Assembly (NCBI GenBank): GCA_011033025.1
Contig: WFMF01000170.1
Coordinates: 292,896 to 356,895, forward strand
DNA: 64,000 nucleotides
DNA from: Beroe forskalii
Taxonomy: Eukaryota > Ctenophora > Nuda > Beroida > Beroidae
Reading direction: 5' to 3'
The position numbers and the translations under genes are program-made. Positions 21,943 through 33,690 of this stretch are shown here, one piece after another; position 1 is the stretch's first letter, and each line of letters begins with the position of its first letter. The notes beneath the pieces are model-generated. The model searched no databases. It was not told the origin of the DNA and was given only the letters and a program-made list of their open reading frames with translations.

Positions 21943-23854
21943 GATGCAGATGCAGACGCAGACGTCTCCTTCAGATCTTCAACAGATTTACCTTGTCGCA
22001 GGTGTTGCCTGATCCCATTTAAAATAATGGGTCTGACCCGCAGACAAATCATACCTGCTGTCGCGTAGTGTTGGTGAGCATTTCGCAGGTAGGCTGACCA
22101 CTGCTATTGGGTGGCTTCACTACATTCGGACCAAAGAGCAGGCACAGGTTGTTCAGATCCATCTTATTCTTGGGCTGGTACTCAGCAATGCTGAAAAGGA
22201 AGGTGTTAGAGACGAAGCACAGAGGAGGGCCCTAAGGCAGCTTCACATCTTTCAATGAACTAATGACACTCAAATTCAAACCTGATCAAACGACCATAAT
22301 AGCGTATTTTAATAATTACCCTGACCCATTCCATTTCCAACCTCTTGTATCCCAAATTTCCATTTCTAATCCTTCTTCAGAAGCAGATATGTTAATCTTA
22401 CTTAATCATTCATCAATGCACTCCACAGGAAACTCACTACTTGATGTGTTGAATTAGACGGACAATGACACTGATGTTCGGCTCAGGAATGTCGCCGAAA
22501 GCATTCATCATCTTCTCTTTGTCTGACTCCTCTACAGGGAGTTATTCGTTATTTCCTTAGAATGTGAACCCAATTAGTAGAGCAACAGAGTCCCTCTTAA
22601 ACCCAATTATGGTAGAGTAAAAAGGTATCTTTTCGATAAAACGATTGAACGATACAACGAGTATACGTAGAGATTTTCAATGGCATTCAAATCATTCCAT
22701 TGAGATGCAATCCCTTCTATCCTTTGTTACCTTTGCTATCCAGGAGTTCCACGAAGTCGTGAAACATCTCCACAGGGAAGAGGGGTTTAGGGAGTTCCCT
22801 GAAGAACTGCTTGACAACTCCCGCCACCACGTTCACTTCCGCCTCAGATGCCAGGATCTCCCCGTTCCGTGCACCTGCGCAAGCAATCGCTATTATCAGT
22901 AGAAGAAACTTGTAAAAGATGGTGCAAATGAGTCTAAGTTTAGTGGGTTAGAGTAAGTATGAGTTAGTATAGTTTGATTTGGTTATGTGCAAGGCGGAAT
23001 TTGGCATCCCGTATTCCATGAGAGAGTCACAATTCACATAATCTCCTTACTTACACTCATCAAAAGCTGACTTGAGTTGTCTGATCTCCCCAAGAATTCC
23101 ACTTATTCTGTAGATGCCCTCCTCCGTAACTCCTCGCTTCTCTATCTCCCTGGTAGATTAAAGAGCTAAAACATTGGAAATCGGAATACAAACGATGGGT
23201 TGGACATCAGTTGTCCGTCGGAAGAAAATTTTTAGATTAAGGGACTTCAAATCGAGCTAAAACACTGGAACTCGAAAAAAATACAAATTAAGATTGATTG
23301 TACATCAACCGTCGGAAGAAAATTCGACTTCTCCACTGGAGGAAAAAGTCCAAGAAGACTCAAAACCTCAACTCCCCTCCAATGAATACCCTCGGTAACA
23401 CCTCACCTGAAACAGGAGTGGATGATGGGGGGTATCTTCTGACCCTCGATCAGGGCTAGCTCCTCCAGTGCAACTCCAAATGTCTGGTGCTGGGATTCCT
23501 TGCGTTGTCGGGCCATCTCCTGGGACAGCAGCTGGATCGTCAGCTTTATCTGACCCTGAAAGGAGAACATGGAAATGAACGCCATGGTGATATGCAGATT
23601 GCAACCGTGGCAATGAACTATCCAACTCAGAAGGTGAACACATTAAATTGCCATTCCTCCTACAAAGCGTCTCATGACCCACCTTGGGCTGTAGGTTGAC
23701 AGCTAGAGGCTTGGGACTGTTATCTTCTAGGCTGTGGTCCAGGAGTGTAAGCAGCTTGATTCCTATCTCCATCGGGGCAGTGAACTTCTTCTTTCCATAC
23801 GCTCTGATGCGGAGGAACTGACATGCTTGCGCCGGGATGCAGATAGTCTGAAAA

Positions 23855-24375
23855 GGAGAGAGGAGTTAGGGGAGGGAGTTAGAGAGGGTAGTTCGAGAGG
23901 GAGTGGGGGAGGGGAGTGAGGGAGGAAAGTTAGGGAGGGAAGTGTGAGAGGGGAGTTAGGGAGGGGAGGTAGGAAGGGAGTTAGGGAGGGAGTTAGGGAG
24001 GGAGTTAGGGGAGAGAGTTAGGGGGGCAGTTAGGGAGGGGAGTGAGAGTGGGGAGTGAGGGAGGGGAGTGGGGAAGGGGATGTTGGGAGGAATTGACATG
24101 CTTGTGCCGGGATACATATTGTCTGAAAAGGAGAGAGGAGTTAGGGGAGGGAGTTAGGGGAGGGAGTTAGGGGAGGGAAGTTAGGAAGGGAGTTAGGAAG
24201 GGAGTTAAGAAGGGGAGTAAGGGAGAGGAGTGTGAGAGGTGAGTAAGGGAGGGGAGGTAGGGAGGGAGTTAGGAAGGGTAGTAAGGGAGGGAGTTAGGGG
24301 AGGGAGTAAGGGAGGGAAGTAAGGGAGGGAGTGAGGGAGGGGAGTTAGGGAGGGGATAAGGAGGAGATATTATAT
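23855..24375 (+). repeat. Purine-rich minisatellite expanded at a 3' splice site (left arm)
   Basis: Irregular repeats of GGGAGTTAGGGAGGG lie next to the acceptor of the C2 exon 23683-23847; read on the gene strand they are pyrimidine tract. In its middle, 24086-24127 is a degenerate second copy of the exon start plus acceptor (TTGACATGCTTGTGCCGGGA). The right arm has only about 65 bp of such tract (54840-54904). Confidence 0.8.
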
Positions 24376-24924
24376 GGAAGGGAGTTAGGGGATTCTAATA
24401 AAACACCAGGAATCCAGGTATACCTCATCCCAGATAGGGTTGACGCTCCCCTTGGCTATCTTAGTCTTGGTCTTCTTGCACATCACCCCGTTGCAGTCCG
24501 CTTCCAGAGTGCAGTACACGTCAGGCTTAGTTCCCACCTCACCCAGATCAGTGCCACAGATCACTTGGACTAGCAACACACCTGGGCAGCACCGAGTATA
24601 AGGTTCAGTGAAAAAAATGAATATTTTCAGTGCATTAACATAAAGAATAGTGTGCTATATTTGAATAGAATATTGGATCGGCCTATGTCAAGGATCACTT
24701 CAAAAATTCCCAGCCATTAATCACAGTTTCAACAATCAAGATACCCTGCTTTGAGCTGAAGATTTATCCCGCGTATAATTCTAATATCTCACCATCGTAA
24801 AGTATCTCATCCTCGTTATCCACGTCCAGCTTTGCTATAGAGGAGTTCTTACGGAGCTGAAACACCGCACTTTGCCATCTCTTCTTAGCATAACACAGAC
24901 CACCGGACATTACACAATCGACAG

Positions 24925-26250
24925 GGCTTGCGGAACAGCTATACTAAAACAGTAGAACAGTGTTTACCACTGTTTAACAGTAGAGCAGTGTTTGTCAATA
25001 ATACAGTAGGATCATGGGTCATTGGGGAAAGTGTGGGTCTATAAACTAGTGAATACTGAATATGATAGCAGTAGACCGTGTGATAAACTTGCCAAATCAT
25101 GGCAGTTTGGAGGCATTTTTGGCAGATCAAACCAACAGCTCATCAAATTGAGGACATACATCGCAATCCGTAGCTAAACCTCTACCGACTAAACAATATA
25201 CAAACTCTGTAAGAAAACGAGTTCATGCATCCACACTAGCCAGACCCAAGAACTCCTAATTACATTAGATCTAAACACAAATTAGGTCATTTTCCGATTG
25301 TTTGCCATCCTAGTAATGAAACAATGCGGCTAATCTAGAAATCTAATTATTCTAAGTATTCAAATTTCCGGGGAAACAGGCAAGGAAGTTTAACGTCCAA
25401 AGCAGGTCTCCGATTTTTGTCTTTTGGCTAATACAGTATCCTGCAACAATGTGACAACAGTCTCAACGGCTGAAGAGTTTATCTGATGAAAACACACCAG
25501 CAAGACGAACTTGAAGATGACTCATTCATTGTGATAGATCTGTCGAGTGTCGAAGGCTTAATAACAACGGTTTCATCGCTGGATGGAAAAGTTTTCGGAT
25601 ATCGATCCTTTCTTCGCTTGAAAAGCACAGCCTCAAATACAAACAGGTGAGCATCTTGTTGGTAACTCATGTGGATTTGATGTTGCCTCCTTATCAGAGT
25701 TGCAAAGTGTACTGGAAGCTTGCTGTGACCGAGAGAAGATAGTGTTTGTACAGCAAGCAACCGTCACAACCAAAGCACGGAGTCAGCACAAGGCATCATA
25801 ACATCGTCTAGGTGAAACATAATAACTTATTTATATTTGATGCTACAACTGATAAACTCCCTCTCTTATCCTATAATGTTTTTGAAAAGCCCCCCGGTCT
25901 GGCAAAATTTTAGGGGGCCTAAGCCCATATCACCGATGAATAGGTCAAAAGGCCACATTCTCAGGAATTCCTTACGGTTTCAACATTGAAAGTGCTAGGC
26001 ATTCGTTCTAACGCACCTAATTCAGAATTTATTGAAGAAAAATAAGTTCATAGATCTAATTTATGTGTCATTGTACTATTGCGCGAAAAAAACTAATAAT
26101 GTGTAAGTTACTGGTGATGGTGGCCAAATAAAATCTCGGGAACACGAGAGCGCTTTTGTTCTCAGATTCTGTAATCAAGTTAGTAATAAAGTTTGAAGGT
26201 TAGAGGGTAGGGAGGGCCTCCACACTACGATAACAGAAGGACAAGCTCCA
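24925..26250. other. Intron region between BCR/ABR C2 exon and nested protease (left arm)
   Basis: AT-rich sequence matching 46848-48140 of the right arm in reverse. It includes a decayed 30-bp repeat near 24940-25000 that is expanded in the right arm (54045-54205). A 60-90 codon open stretch (minus strand 25479-25760; plus strand 47384-47605 in the other arm) differs at many amino acids and is not considered a gene. The protease promoter should lie just before 26251 but was not identified. Confidence 0.5.
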
Positions 26251-27378
26251 TTGTCAAGACACCACACAATGCTACTGTTTTATCTCCTCTCCACCCTCTT
26301 CACTCCCTCCCTATCTACAGAGGAGGACCACTCCTCCCAACACCTTCAGTCCGCCTTAGACTCCCCCTGCGTCCTACGTGACCTATACAAGACCTACGTC
26401 GCCAAACACCAGTACACCCGTCCACCTCATGAGGAAGTTGAGCGTTTAAAACTCTTCTCAGCAACCTTACAGCAGATCCTGCGGCTGAGAGGGGAGGTGG
26501 ACTGGGGGGTGGATGTCACTCTGGCAGCAGATCTAACAGAGTACGAGCAGGAATCTCTCAGGGGTCTGAACACCAGCTCGTTGCTGGAGGAGGCTGAGCA
26601 GGCTGATAGTCTGAGGAGTATCCTCCCTCCAGAGGACATCAGACTCTCCAGACCTCTGAAGTTCGATGAGTGGCGGCTCAATGGACAGATAGGTCCGGTC
26701 AGGTTCCAAGTGAAAGACAGCTGCTGGGCGCACGCGGCGGTAGTGCCAATAGAGGCGCAGCTTGCTGTCTACAAACACAAACTGACAGAGCTGTCTGTAC
26801 AGGAACTGTATGACTGTACGTACGGTCCGGAGGTACAGATTAACGGAAAGGGAGGGCATGCTATAGAGGCGTACAAGTACGTGTACAGGTCAGGGAGACT
26901 TGGTACCTGGAAGGAATCCCCCACAACCCTCTACCCTAAACGACACCCCTGTGAGTACGGACATAAAACCAACGCCATCACAGGGTACGAGGTGCAGGAG
27001 TGGCCGTACAAAGTGAAGCACACCGAGGATGTCATGGACCATCTCCGGGTGTTTTCTCCCATTTCAGTGAGTGTGGACTCCTCCTCCAGCTTCCTCCTCT
27101 TCTACAAGTTCGGGTCGTTTAAAGTGAACGCAGGTCAGTGCTCTGAACCAGATCATGCTATAGTGCTGGTCGGGTATACTGAGAAGGAGTACATTCTGAA
27201 GAACTCGTGGGGTGACTTCTGGGGCAGGAAGGGGTATGTGTACTGGAGGCGGGATGAAGGGGACCTGTGTGGGATGTTCGATGCAGCCTGGTATCCCTTC
27301 CTGCAGAGGAAGGGATCTCAGAGGAGGAAGAGGAGCAGTGAGGAGATTGGAGGGGATCAGTTGGATATAATTAGCTGA
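26251..27378 (+). CDS. Papain-like (C1A) cysteine protease, intronless, nested in the BCR/ABR intron (left arm)
   Basis: 375 residues. The N-terminal signal peptide is about 1-23 (MLLFYLLSTLF core; a second Met at residue 7 could be the start). Residues about 40-105 look like an I29 propeptide. The mature domain carries Cys158 in KDSCWAHAAV, His302 in DHAIVLVGY and Asn318 in KNSWGDFWGRKGY, so the catalytic triad is complete. Departures from typical cathepsins: no QGxCGSCW motif (a single Gln five residues before the Cys), loss of the usual disulfide Cys next to it, and no GCxGG. A basic tail (RRKRSS) ends the protein. It should be secreted or lysosomal. The gene runs opposite to the host gene and has AATAAA 33 bp after the stop. 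Confidence 0.9.
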   Translation: MSRHHTMLLFYLLSTLFTPSLSTEEDHSSQHLQSALDSPCVLRDLYKTYVAKHQYTRPPHEEVERLKLFSATLQQILRLRGEVDWGVDVTLAADLTEYEQESLRGLNTSSLLEEAEQADSLRSILPPEDIRLSRPLKFDEWRLNGQIGPVRFQVKDSCWAHAAVVPIEAQLAVYKHKLTELSVQELYDCTYGPEVQINGKGGHAIEAYKYVYRSGRLGTWKESPTTLYPKRHPCEYGHKTNAITGYEVQEWPYKVKHTEDVMDHLRVFSPISVSVDSSSSFLLFYKFGSFKVNAGQCSEPDHAIVLVGYTEKEYILKNSWGDFWGRKGYVYWRRDEGDLCGMFDAAWYPFLQRKGSQRRKRSSEEIGGDQLDIIS

Positions 27379-27410
27379 TAGCAAGGATCAAAACATTGTA
27401 ACTATTAATG

Positions 27411-27416
27411 AATAAA
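27411..27416 (+). promoter_or_regulatory. Polyadenylation signal of the protease gene (left arm)
   Basis: AATAAA 33 bp after the stop codon, conserved in the right arm at 45682-45687. Confidence 0.7.
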
Positions 27417-27775
27417 ACTTTCTCTGAAGCCCGATAAAGTTTTATTGTTGTTGATATTCTTATTCAGTTATTCCTGGGGTTGTGCCTATGGTTTCTTCCA
27501 CACATAAATCTCGTTATATAATATATTGTTCTTTAGGGCATATTGTTGTACAACCCTGAGCTTAATTCTATTCCATTTTAGTGTGAACAATTCCAAACAA
27601 TAAATGCCCCCAAACCCAAATGTAAAAAGATCGTTGATTGCAATTTCCACGAAAAAAGTAACGTTCGTCCTTTAACCTACATCAAAACATCAGATAACGA
27701 AAACCTCTGATGAGCAGCAAGAAAGCAAACAGTAACAAATATAGCGATACAACCGTTTACCAGGGTGGTGTATAG

Positions 27776-30700
27776 TAGGGAGGTTCAGAAATCATTTTTT
27801 TCGTCAAATAATTAGGGGTATTGTTTTAAAAGTTGACCTAGAAGTTAATGCCCAGAAAAATTTTGGCCCAAAAGTCGTTCATCTTACCCCTGCATGGTTA
27901 CGCCCTTTTTTGGGCTTCCTTATACAGGCAAAAATCGTAAAAATCGATTTTTGACCATGATACTTTCTTTTAATCCCCTTGGAAAGTGGTTACTCTAATA
28001 TAAACCGTAGGATCGTACTAAGTTTATTTTTGGTCCTGAACGAGCAGTAGGATACGCCCAACCCGTCTTTCGACCCGCCCATTTTTAAAACGGAAAATAT
28101 GTTGATATCGAGATTTTCAAAAAACAAGGATTGTTTGTTACTTAAATAGAATATTATGATATTATCAATGTTGACAAACAGCACACAAAATTTGAAATCA
28201 AATTACATCAGCTTCTTCAAATCTTTCTTCTTCTGCAGCTTGAACTTTCTGGTGGGAGTCAACGTACCACTAGTAACAGTTCTGGAAAGAGGTCTCGTCT
28301 TTGTGATCATGCCGTTGAACGTTGTCGCCCAAAGCCAAGCCCCTCTCTCAGCTGTCGTTCACAGGAGTCAGGTTATGAGAGCCTCCTTGAATCTTGTTGA
28401 ACTCGGTGAGGATCTCCAGTCAGGCGAGGATAGGAAGGAGTGTGGGACTTGGAGGAGTTTGAAGGATGGATGGGACCAACATGAAGTCAGGGAGGGAGGA
28501 GCCAGGAAGAATGGTGGGAGGAAGGTCACTGTCAGGAAGTGTGGAGATCATCTGAGCCACGTTGTTGAGGGTTTCTGTAGGTGTGGAGAGAAGAGGCAGA
28601 GTGGCAGGAGTTCTCTGTTAGAGATACCATGTGTCGCTGGGCACAGTCTCTCCGACCTCAGCAAGCTTCTTGTGGACTCTGGCTGAACTTCCTCATCCTC
28701 TGTTGGAGCTCCAGTCGCTGTGGCAGCACTGTAGAGGAGGGCTGTAAACCAGGATCTGAGGTAGAATAAGACGATGTAGAGGTCATCTTTTCAGCTGCTT
28801 CTTTCTGTACCAACCAAGGAAGGCAGGTGAGGCTGAGGAGGAGAGGGTAACTTTCAGGTGGACATTGCCTTGCTCATCCAATGGGCATGATGGTCTGCTC
28901 CAGGAGATTTGGATCTGGAAGGTAGCCCCTCTTCACTTGATGGTCCCACCAAGGACAGGGATTGACAGCTCCAGCAATTCTCTGTAGTCTCCTCTGGGAA
29001 TGAGGTGGGAGTTTGAAGGATCCAGGCACTGCTTGATGAAGGAGAGTAGGTCGGGGACTTCAGCTCTGTAGGATGCAGGGATCTGCGGTCTGGAGATGTC
29101 TGTAAGGTCCAGGGAGCTCCACTGGGGTTTCAGGAACTTGAAGAAGGACTCCTCTGGGCCGGTGGTGTCGCCAAACAGTTCCTGAAAGGTTGATCAAATG
29201 TTGTCACTTCTAGGCCAAAATTCGGTTATTAATGCATTTTCCGTTTTAAAAATGGGCGTGGTCGGAAGACGGGTTGGGCGTGGTCCTACACGTTCGGGAC
29301 CAAAAATAAACTAAGTACGATCCTACGGTTTATATTAGAGTAACCACTTCCCAAGGTGATTAAAAGAAAGTATCATGGTCAAAAATCGATTTTACTCATT
29401 TTACCTGTATAAAAATGGGCGTGGCCGAAAGACAGGTTGGGCGTGGTCCTACTCGTTCGGGACCAAAAATAAACTAAGTACGATACTGGTTTATATTAGA
29501 GTAACCACTTTCCAAGGTGATTAAAAGAAAGTATCATGGTCAAAAATCGATTTTTACTCATTTTACCAGTATAAAAATGGGCGTGGCCGGAAGTCGGGTT
29601 GGGCGTGGTCCTAGAAGTTCGGGACCAAAAATAAACTAAGTACAATCCTACGGTTTATATTAGATTAACCACTTTCCAAGGTGATTAAAAGAAAGTATCA
29701 CGGTCAAAAATCGATTTTTACGATTTTTGCCTGTATAAGGAAGCCCAAAAAAGGGCGTGGCCATGCGCAGGGGTAAGATGAACGACTTTTGGACCAAAAT
29801 TTTTTCCCTCCCCATTGGCCTATTTGTGAATACAAAAAGGCAAATGAGAGGGGTTGGCAGATCGTGGTCTGGAGGGTGAAATAGAATATGTGTATATCAG
29901 GTCCAGTTTTGCAATACAACTACTGTAATTTCTGGAAAGTGCCCGGATTGCTCCTTTATAATATCAGTCGCGAAAATGTCCTCCTCCGTCCTCCGTCCCC
30001 ATGTCACATAAATCTTCAAAATAATGAATTCATGGAGCAGTCGGTTGTCAAAGTATAAATCTTATAGGTTGATCTGGCCCATCCGTGCCGCATGCTCGAA
30101 TTCCTAAATTATGATAAGTTCTGAATTTAATTAGGCTGTTGAAGAATTCGTGTCTTAAAATTTAAAATCTTAGGTGTGAGTTGGGCGGTAGATTTGAGGA
30201 AAAGGCTTCGGTTTTGTTCTAGGTTTAGTACCAAAATGCATAAATATTAGAGTTTCTGCTGGATTCGACTAAGTTTGATTAATACTATTCGCTGTGACTC
30301 TGTGAAAGGCGAATATTGCTTATTGGAACAAGAGACAGCATTGAAACAGAAAACATAAGCACGAAGAAATTTGAAAATCAGATAAAAGTGATATCAACTT
30401 AGTATAACATTCAAGAAAATACATCGCGTGAATAAACGGTGACACAATTTGATGCGAAACGTAAACCAATTCAACAAAATGGCGCGAAATCTACAACGAA
30501 CCTAGTACAACAACGAACGCGCGCGCAAGAATTTTAGAAGAAATGGCACGTGCCAATTCGTGTCGTCGGTGGTCGCGCGCAGCACGCACATCGGAACAGT
30601 ATTTATACTCTTATTACTTTATAACGACTGCGTTTTGTATTATCTTATTATGATGCTAAGGTTACATCAAGCACCGCGGGGAGGGAAATTAAGCGCCTGC

Positions 30701-30838
30701 ATACGGCCTACGGGAACAACAATAATTGTGTCGGTGCAGGCGCAATTCTTGTTTTTGGGAGTTATTGACCCCCTAGGTCAACTTTTAAAACAATACTCCT
30801 AATCATTTGACAAAAAAAATGATTTCTGAACCTCCCTA
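27776..30838. mobile_element. hAT-like DNA transposon, 3.06 kb (left arm)
   Basis: Termini TAGGGAGGTTCAGAAATCAT form long inverted repeats of about 75 bp. The flanks are an exact 8-bp duplication GTGTATAG (27768-27775 and 30839-30846), which fits the hAT consensus nTnnnnAn. Internally there are repeated units of about 170 bp with GGGCGTGG and GACCAAAAATAAAC blocks flanking a minus-strand coding remnant. No hAT transposase motif was recognised, so it may be non-autonomous or carry an unusual protein. Confidence 0.85.
28190..29180 (-). pseudogene. Broken coding region inside the hAT-like element (left arm)
   Basis: The minus strand encodes segments ESFFKFLKPQW, LIPRGDYRELLELSIPVL and a Lys-rich end, matching the right-arm copy. 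Here the early part (through WSSLDLTDISRPQ) is in frame where the right copy has lost a base, while later parts are frame-shifted. It resembles a multi-copy invertebrate protein family of unknown function that I recognise by pattern only (HARWM, WYLTEEL, VGPRSILLF, VNDSCERVLAL). Confidence 0.65.
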
Positions 30839-30959
30839 GTGTATAGCTCAGTGGTTAAACACCCGACATGATACTATGATACAGTGTTATAACATGAGTC
30901 TGGTAATTGGGATATAACCAGATGAGATCATTGATATTTCATGTGTTGGGAGCATGATA

Positions 30960-31130
30960 GGATGGTATGCTGTGTAACGTTGTGTAATGCTGTGTAGTCT
31001 TGTGTTATGCTGTGTAATGTTGTGTTATGTAATGTTGTGTAATGTAATGTTGTGTAGTGTTGCGTAATGCTGTGTAATGCTGTGTAATGTTGTGTTTTGT
31101 AATGTTGTGTTGTGTAATGTTGTGTTGTTA
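30960..31130 (+). repeat. TGTGTAATGT-type minisatellite (left arm)
   Basis: Irregular 8-13 bp units of TGTGTAATGT and relatives. The reverse-complement array is at about 41940-42102 in the right arm, so it predates the separation of the arms. Confidence 0.9.
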
Positions 31131-33050
31131 TACTCTTATACTGACTTACTGATAAAGAAAAAAGCTAATAACGAACCAAACGCATATCAAAATATGCTAT
31201 GTACAAGCGGTTGCATATAATCATAGTTGTTAGTGTGTCGAAACAAGAGAAGCGGCTAATAATGGGGAAGCAAGAGTTTTTAGATGCTCATTCGAAAGGC
31301 AAACGACAGAATACTTCAGTGCGCATTTTAGCCACTTCAGTACCCCACACGAGGCAAGCCACCCACTGCTGACCCACTGCTGAATATAGACTGTAGTACT
31401 GGAGACGGTGTTTAAAGTCTTAGCTAAACGCATCCGCCGTAAAGGCATAAAGATAACTCATATATAACGAATGGGAATATTGAAGGTATTGGCACTCTGT
31501 ATAAGGTGTAATGATGGGGGACCTAATGTCACTCCGGTTTTATGTGACTGGGTTATTAGTTAATATAATGCAATACTGCAGTTTGGAAATGGGGTTTGGT
31601 GATCCAAGGGGAGGGGTCCCCATTTAGTTATAGTTATACGGTAACCCATTAGGATAGCTTCAACCTGTCACGAACGAAATTGGGGGTATCCCTAGCACCC
31701 TAGCACGCTGTGGCTGAACTAATCAGCAAGCAGGATTTCCATGATACTATGATACTGCAGGGCACACCCTCATTCTAAAATCAGCAGTGTGTGACAACGC
31801 CCAAATTGAACAGTTCCATATTCCTGCAGTTCATTAGCAATTGTAGTGCCTATAGGGCTCCCTTATTTGGGACCCCTTGTTATCAAACACAGTAATTCTT
31901 CTGGTGCCAGAGCTCGATTGTTATCATAATCCATTAATCCATCAAATATAAGCATTTGCATTTCCATACAAGTAAAAACTAAAGAACAACTTTACCAGAA
32001 CCTTTTTCCATTTTGAAAAGCCTTTACCGACAATGCACATTTCTTTGCCTTCAACAAAACTACCATCAGTGCGACACAACCAAAGCCACTCTCAAAGTCT
32101 TCAAGTTTGATCTAACTTTAAATTACTGAGCATAATCAATCGATTACCTGTGATGTCAAGGTCTCTATAATTAAATACCTGGATACACAACGACAGAATA
32201 AGAATCATTATTACCCTCCCGTGGCTCAAACTCCAGTGTGATAATTATCGATATATCACTCCTTCATAGAACTACTGTACAGTGGCGGAATAATAGAGCA
32301 GAATATCGTTGAATAAATTGTTGATTTTATGAAGGAGCACTCAAAATCTATAAAAACGTTGAATTCATACGAGGGTCGTCAGACCCGAGTGGGAGGGAGT
32401 ACTGTTTTGTCGGGTAATAATACAATTAACAAACTCATGGATCGTGTGGTATCGAAAATTGTCAAACTCGGCTGACGCCTCGTGTGATAATTTTCGATAT
32501 CACACTCCCATTCGTTTGTTAATCGTACACTATATACTGTGGTATTCCTAAGACTTATGAGGCAAACGACTGCGATCATAATATGCTGTTCAAGGAGTAA
32601 TAAGCATATACCTAAATACGAACCGCCAGCAATTACAGAATAATGATGATAGTGTGTCGTAAACTCATTGGTAAAATTATTTGCCGAATTACACTAGTCC
32701 CAATGAACAATGAACAACTGAAGATGTTGACTTAAACAGAATATCTGCTCACACAGCTAAACAGAGTGCCTACAGACTGACAATAACAAACAGAGTACCT
32801 ACAGACTGACAATGAATCATACCACAAAACATAAACAGAGAACAGACTGGCAAGAAATCAGATCACTAAACAAGATTTTGAGTAGCAGTATCAATTCAAC
32901 AATAAACTATAATAATAGACTGTTAATAATGATAAGACGTGATTAGCTATAATTCGAATAGAAACCGTAACGTTTTTGATGTGTAGGAACTGTAACGTTA
33001 TAATTGACGAGAAATTGAGATTTAAGTCTGAAAAGAAGGCGTCCACTTAC
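31131..33050. other. Intron sequence of the BCR/ABR copy (left arm), no gene seen
   Basis: It matches 40315-41939 in reverse. Within it, about 32207-32540 is extra compared with the right arm. This extra block carries two inverted GTGTGATAATT-TCGATAT motifs and is probably a small inserted element. Confidence 0.6.
32207..32540. mobile_element. Left-arm-specific insertion, about 330 bp
   Basis: The right arm joins AAGAATCAC directly to TACATACTGTGGTATTCC at about 40786-40806. The left arm has about 330 bp between the equivalent points. The block contains inverted copies of a GTGTGATAATTNTCGATAT motif near both ends. Exact boundaries and target duplication are not resolved. Confidence 0.55.
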
Positions 33051-33279
33051 CTTAGTGTAACGCTCTAGCAAGCTTTCCACTTCGGTGTTCGTGAGACTGA
33101 TATTTGCAGTACACGAAGGAACTGAGATATTTACTGTAGCTTGATATTAAGTGGGTTGACATGAGCAGGGTAAAATTATAAGGGTTGCAAGAGAGGGTAC
33201 AAACAAGATAACAAAATATTTTGTAACTTATTCCTATATCGTTATTATAATTGTCATCCACTGTGCCCAATCAGACCTT

Positions 33280-33497
33280 ACCTTTGTTGAGTTGGGTCTG
33301 TATCCTTAGGAACCAATCAGGCCTTACCTTTGTTGACTTGGGTCTGTATGCACAGGGCCCAATGTTCCAATCAGACCTTGCCTTTGTTGAGTTGGGTCTG
33401 TAAGTCCCAATCATGCCTTACCTTTGTTGAGTTGGGTCTGTATCTGCCGCATCCACTCGTCTCTTTCTTTCTCGCCATGGATGTGCATTGTGTACGT
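33280..33497 (-). repeat. Iterated 5' splice site at the end of a PH exon (left arm)
   Basis: On the minus strand, CAGACCCAACTCAACAAAG plus GTAAGG is repeated. GT (or GC in one copy) donors fall at about 33421, 33381, 33327 and 33281. The right arm has three copies at a regular 46 bp. The exon body is 33497-33422. Confidence 0.85.
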
Positions 33498-33599
33498 CTG
33501 GAAATGAAAGTGGCTTTATTATTTAGAGATCATTTTAGAACTTACCCTCCTAAAGTTAGTTTGTTTTCCAAGTGTTTATGAGATGGCCCCACGCCAAAC

Positions 33600-33690
33600 T
33601 TAGAAAACTTTTGTCGAGATGATCTTGAAAAGTAAAACTAACTTTGCCGCGTTTCAAGATGACTTTGAAACAAAAAACTAACTTTGCCGC
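33600..33690 (-). repeat. Iterated 5' splice site after a PH-linker exon (left arm)
   Basis: Minus-strand CGCGGCAAA plus GTTAGTTTT occurs twice, with donors at 33682 and 33642 (40-bp spacing). It corresponds to 39715-39800 in the right arm. Confidence 0.8.

Noticed and set aside
25479-25760. A 93-codon open stretch with a partly similar counterpart at 47384-47605
   Set aside because: The two versions differ at many amino acids over the shared part and have different ends, so there is no sign of protein constraint. It is ordinary intron sequence shared by the arms.
30560-30802. An 80-codon frame almost identical in both hAT-like copies (also 42260-42502)
   Set aside because: It runs into the terminal inverted repeat, has no upstream gene structure and no recognisable domain. 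Identity is explained by the low divergence of the element copies.
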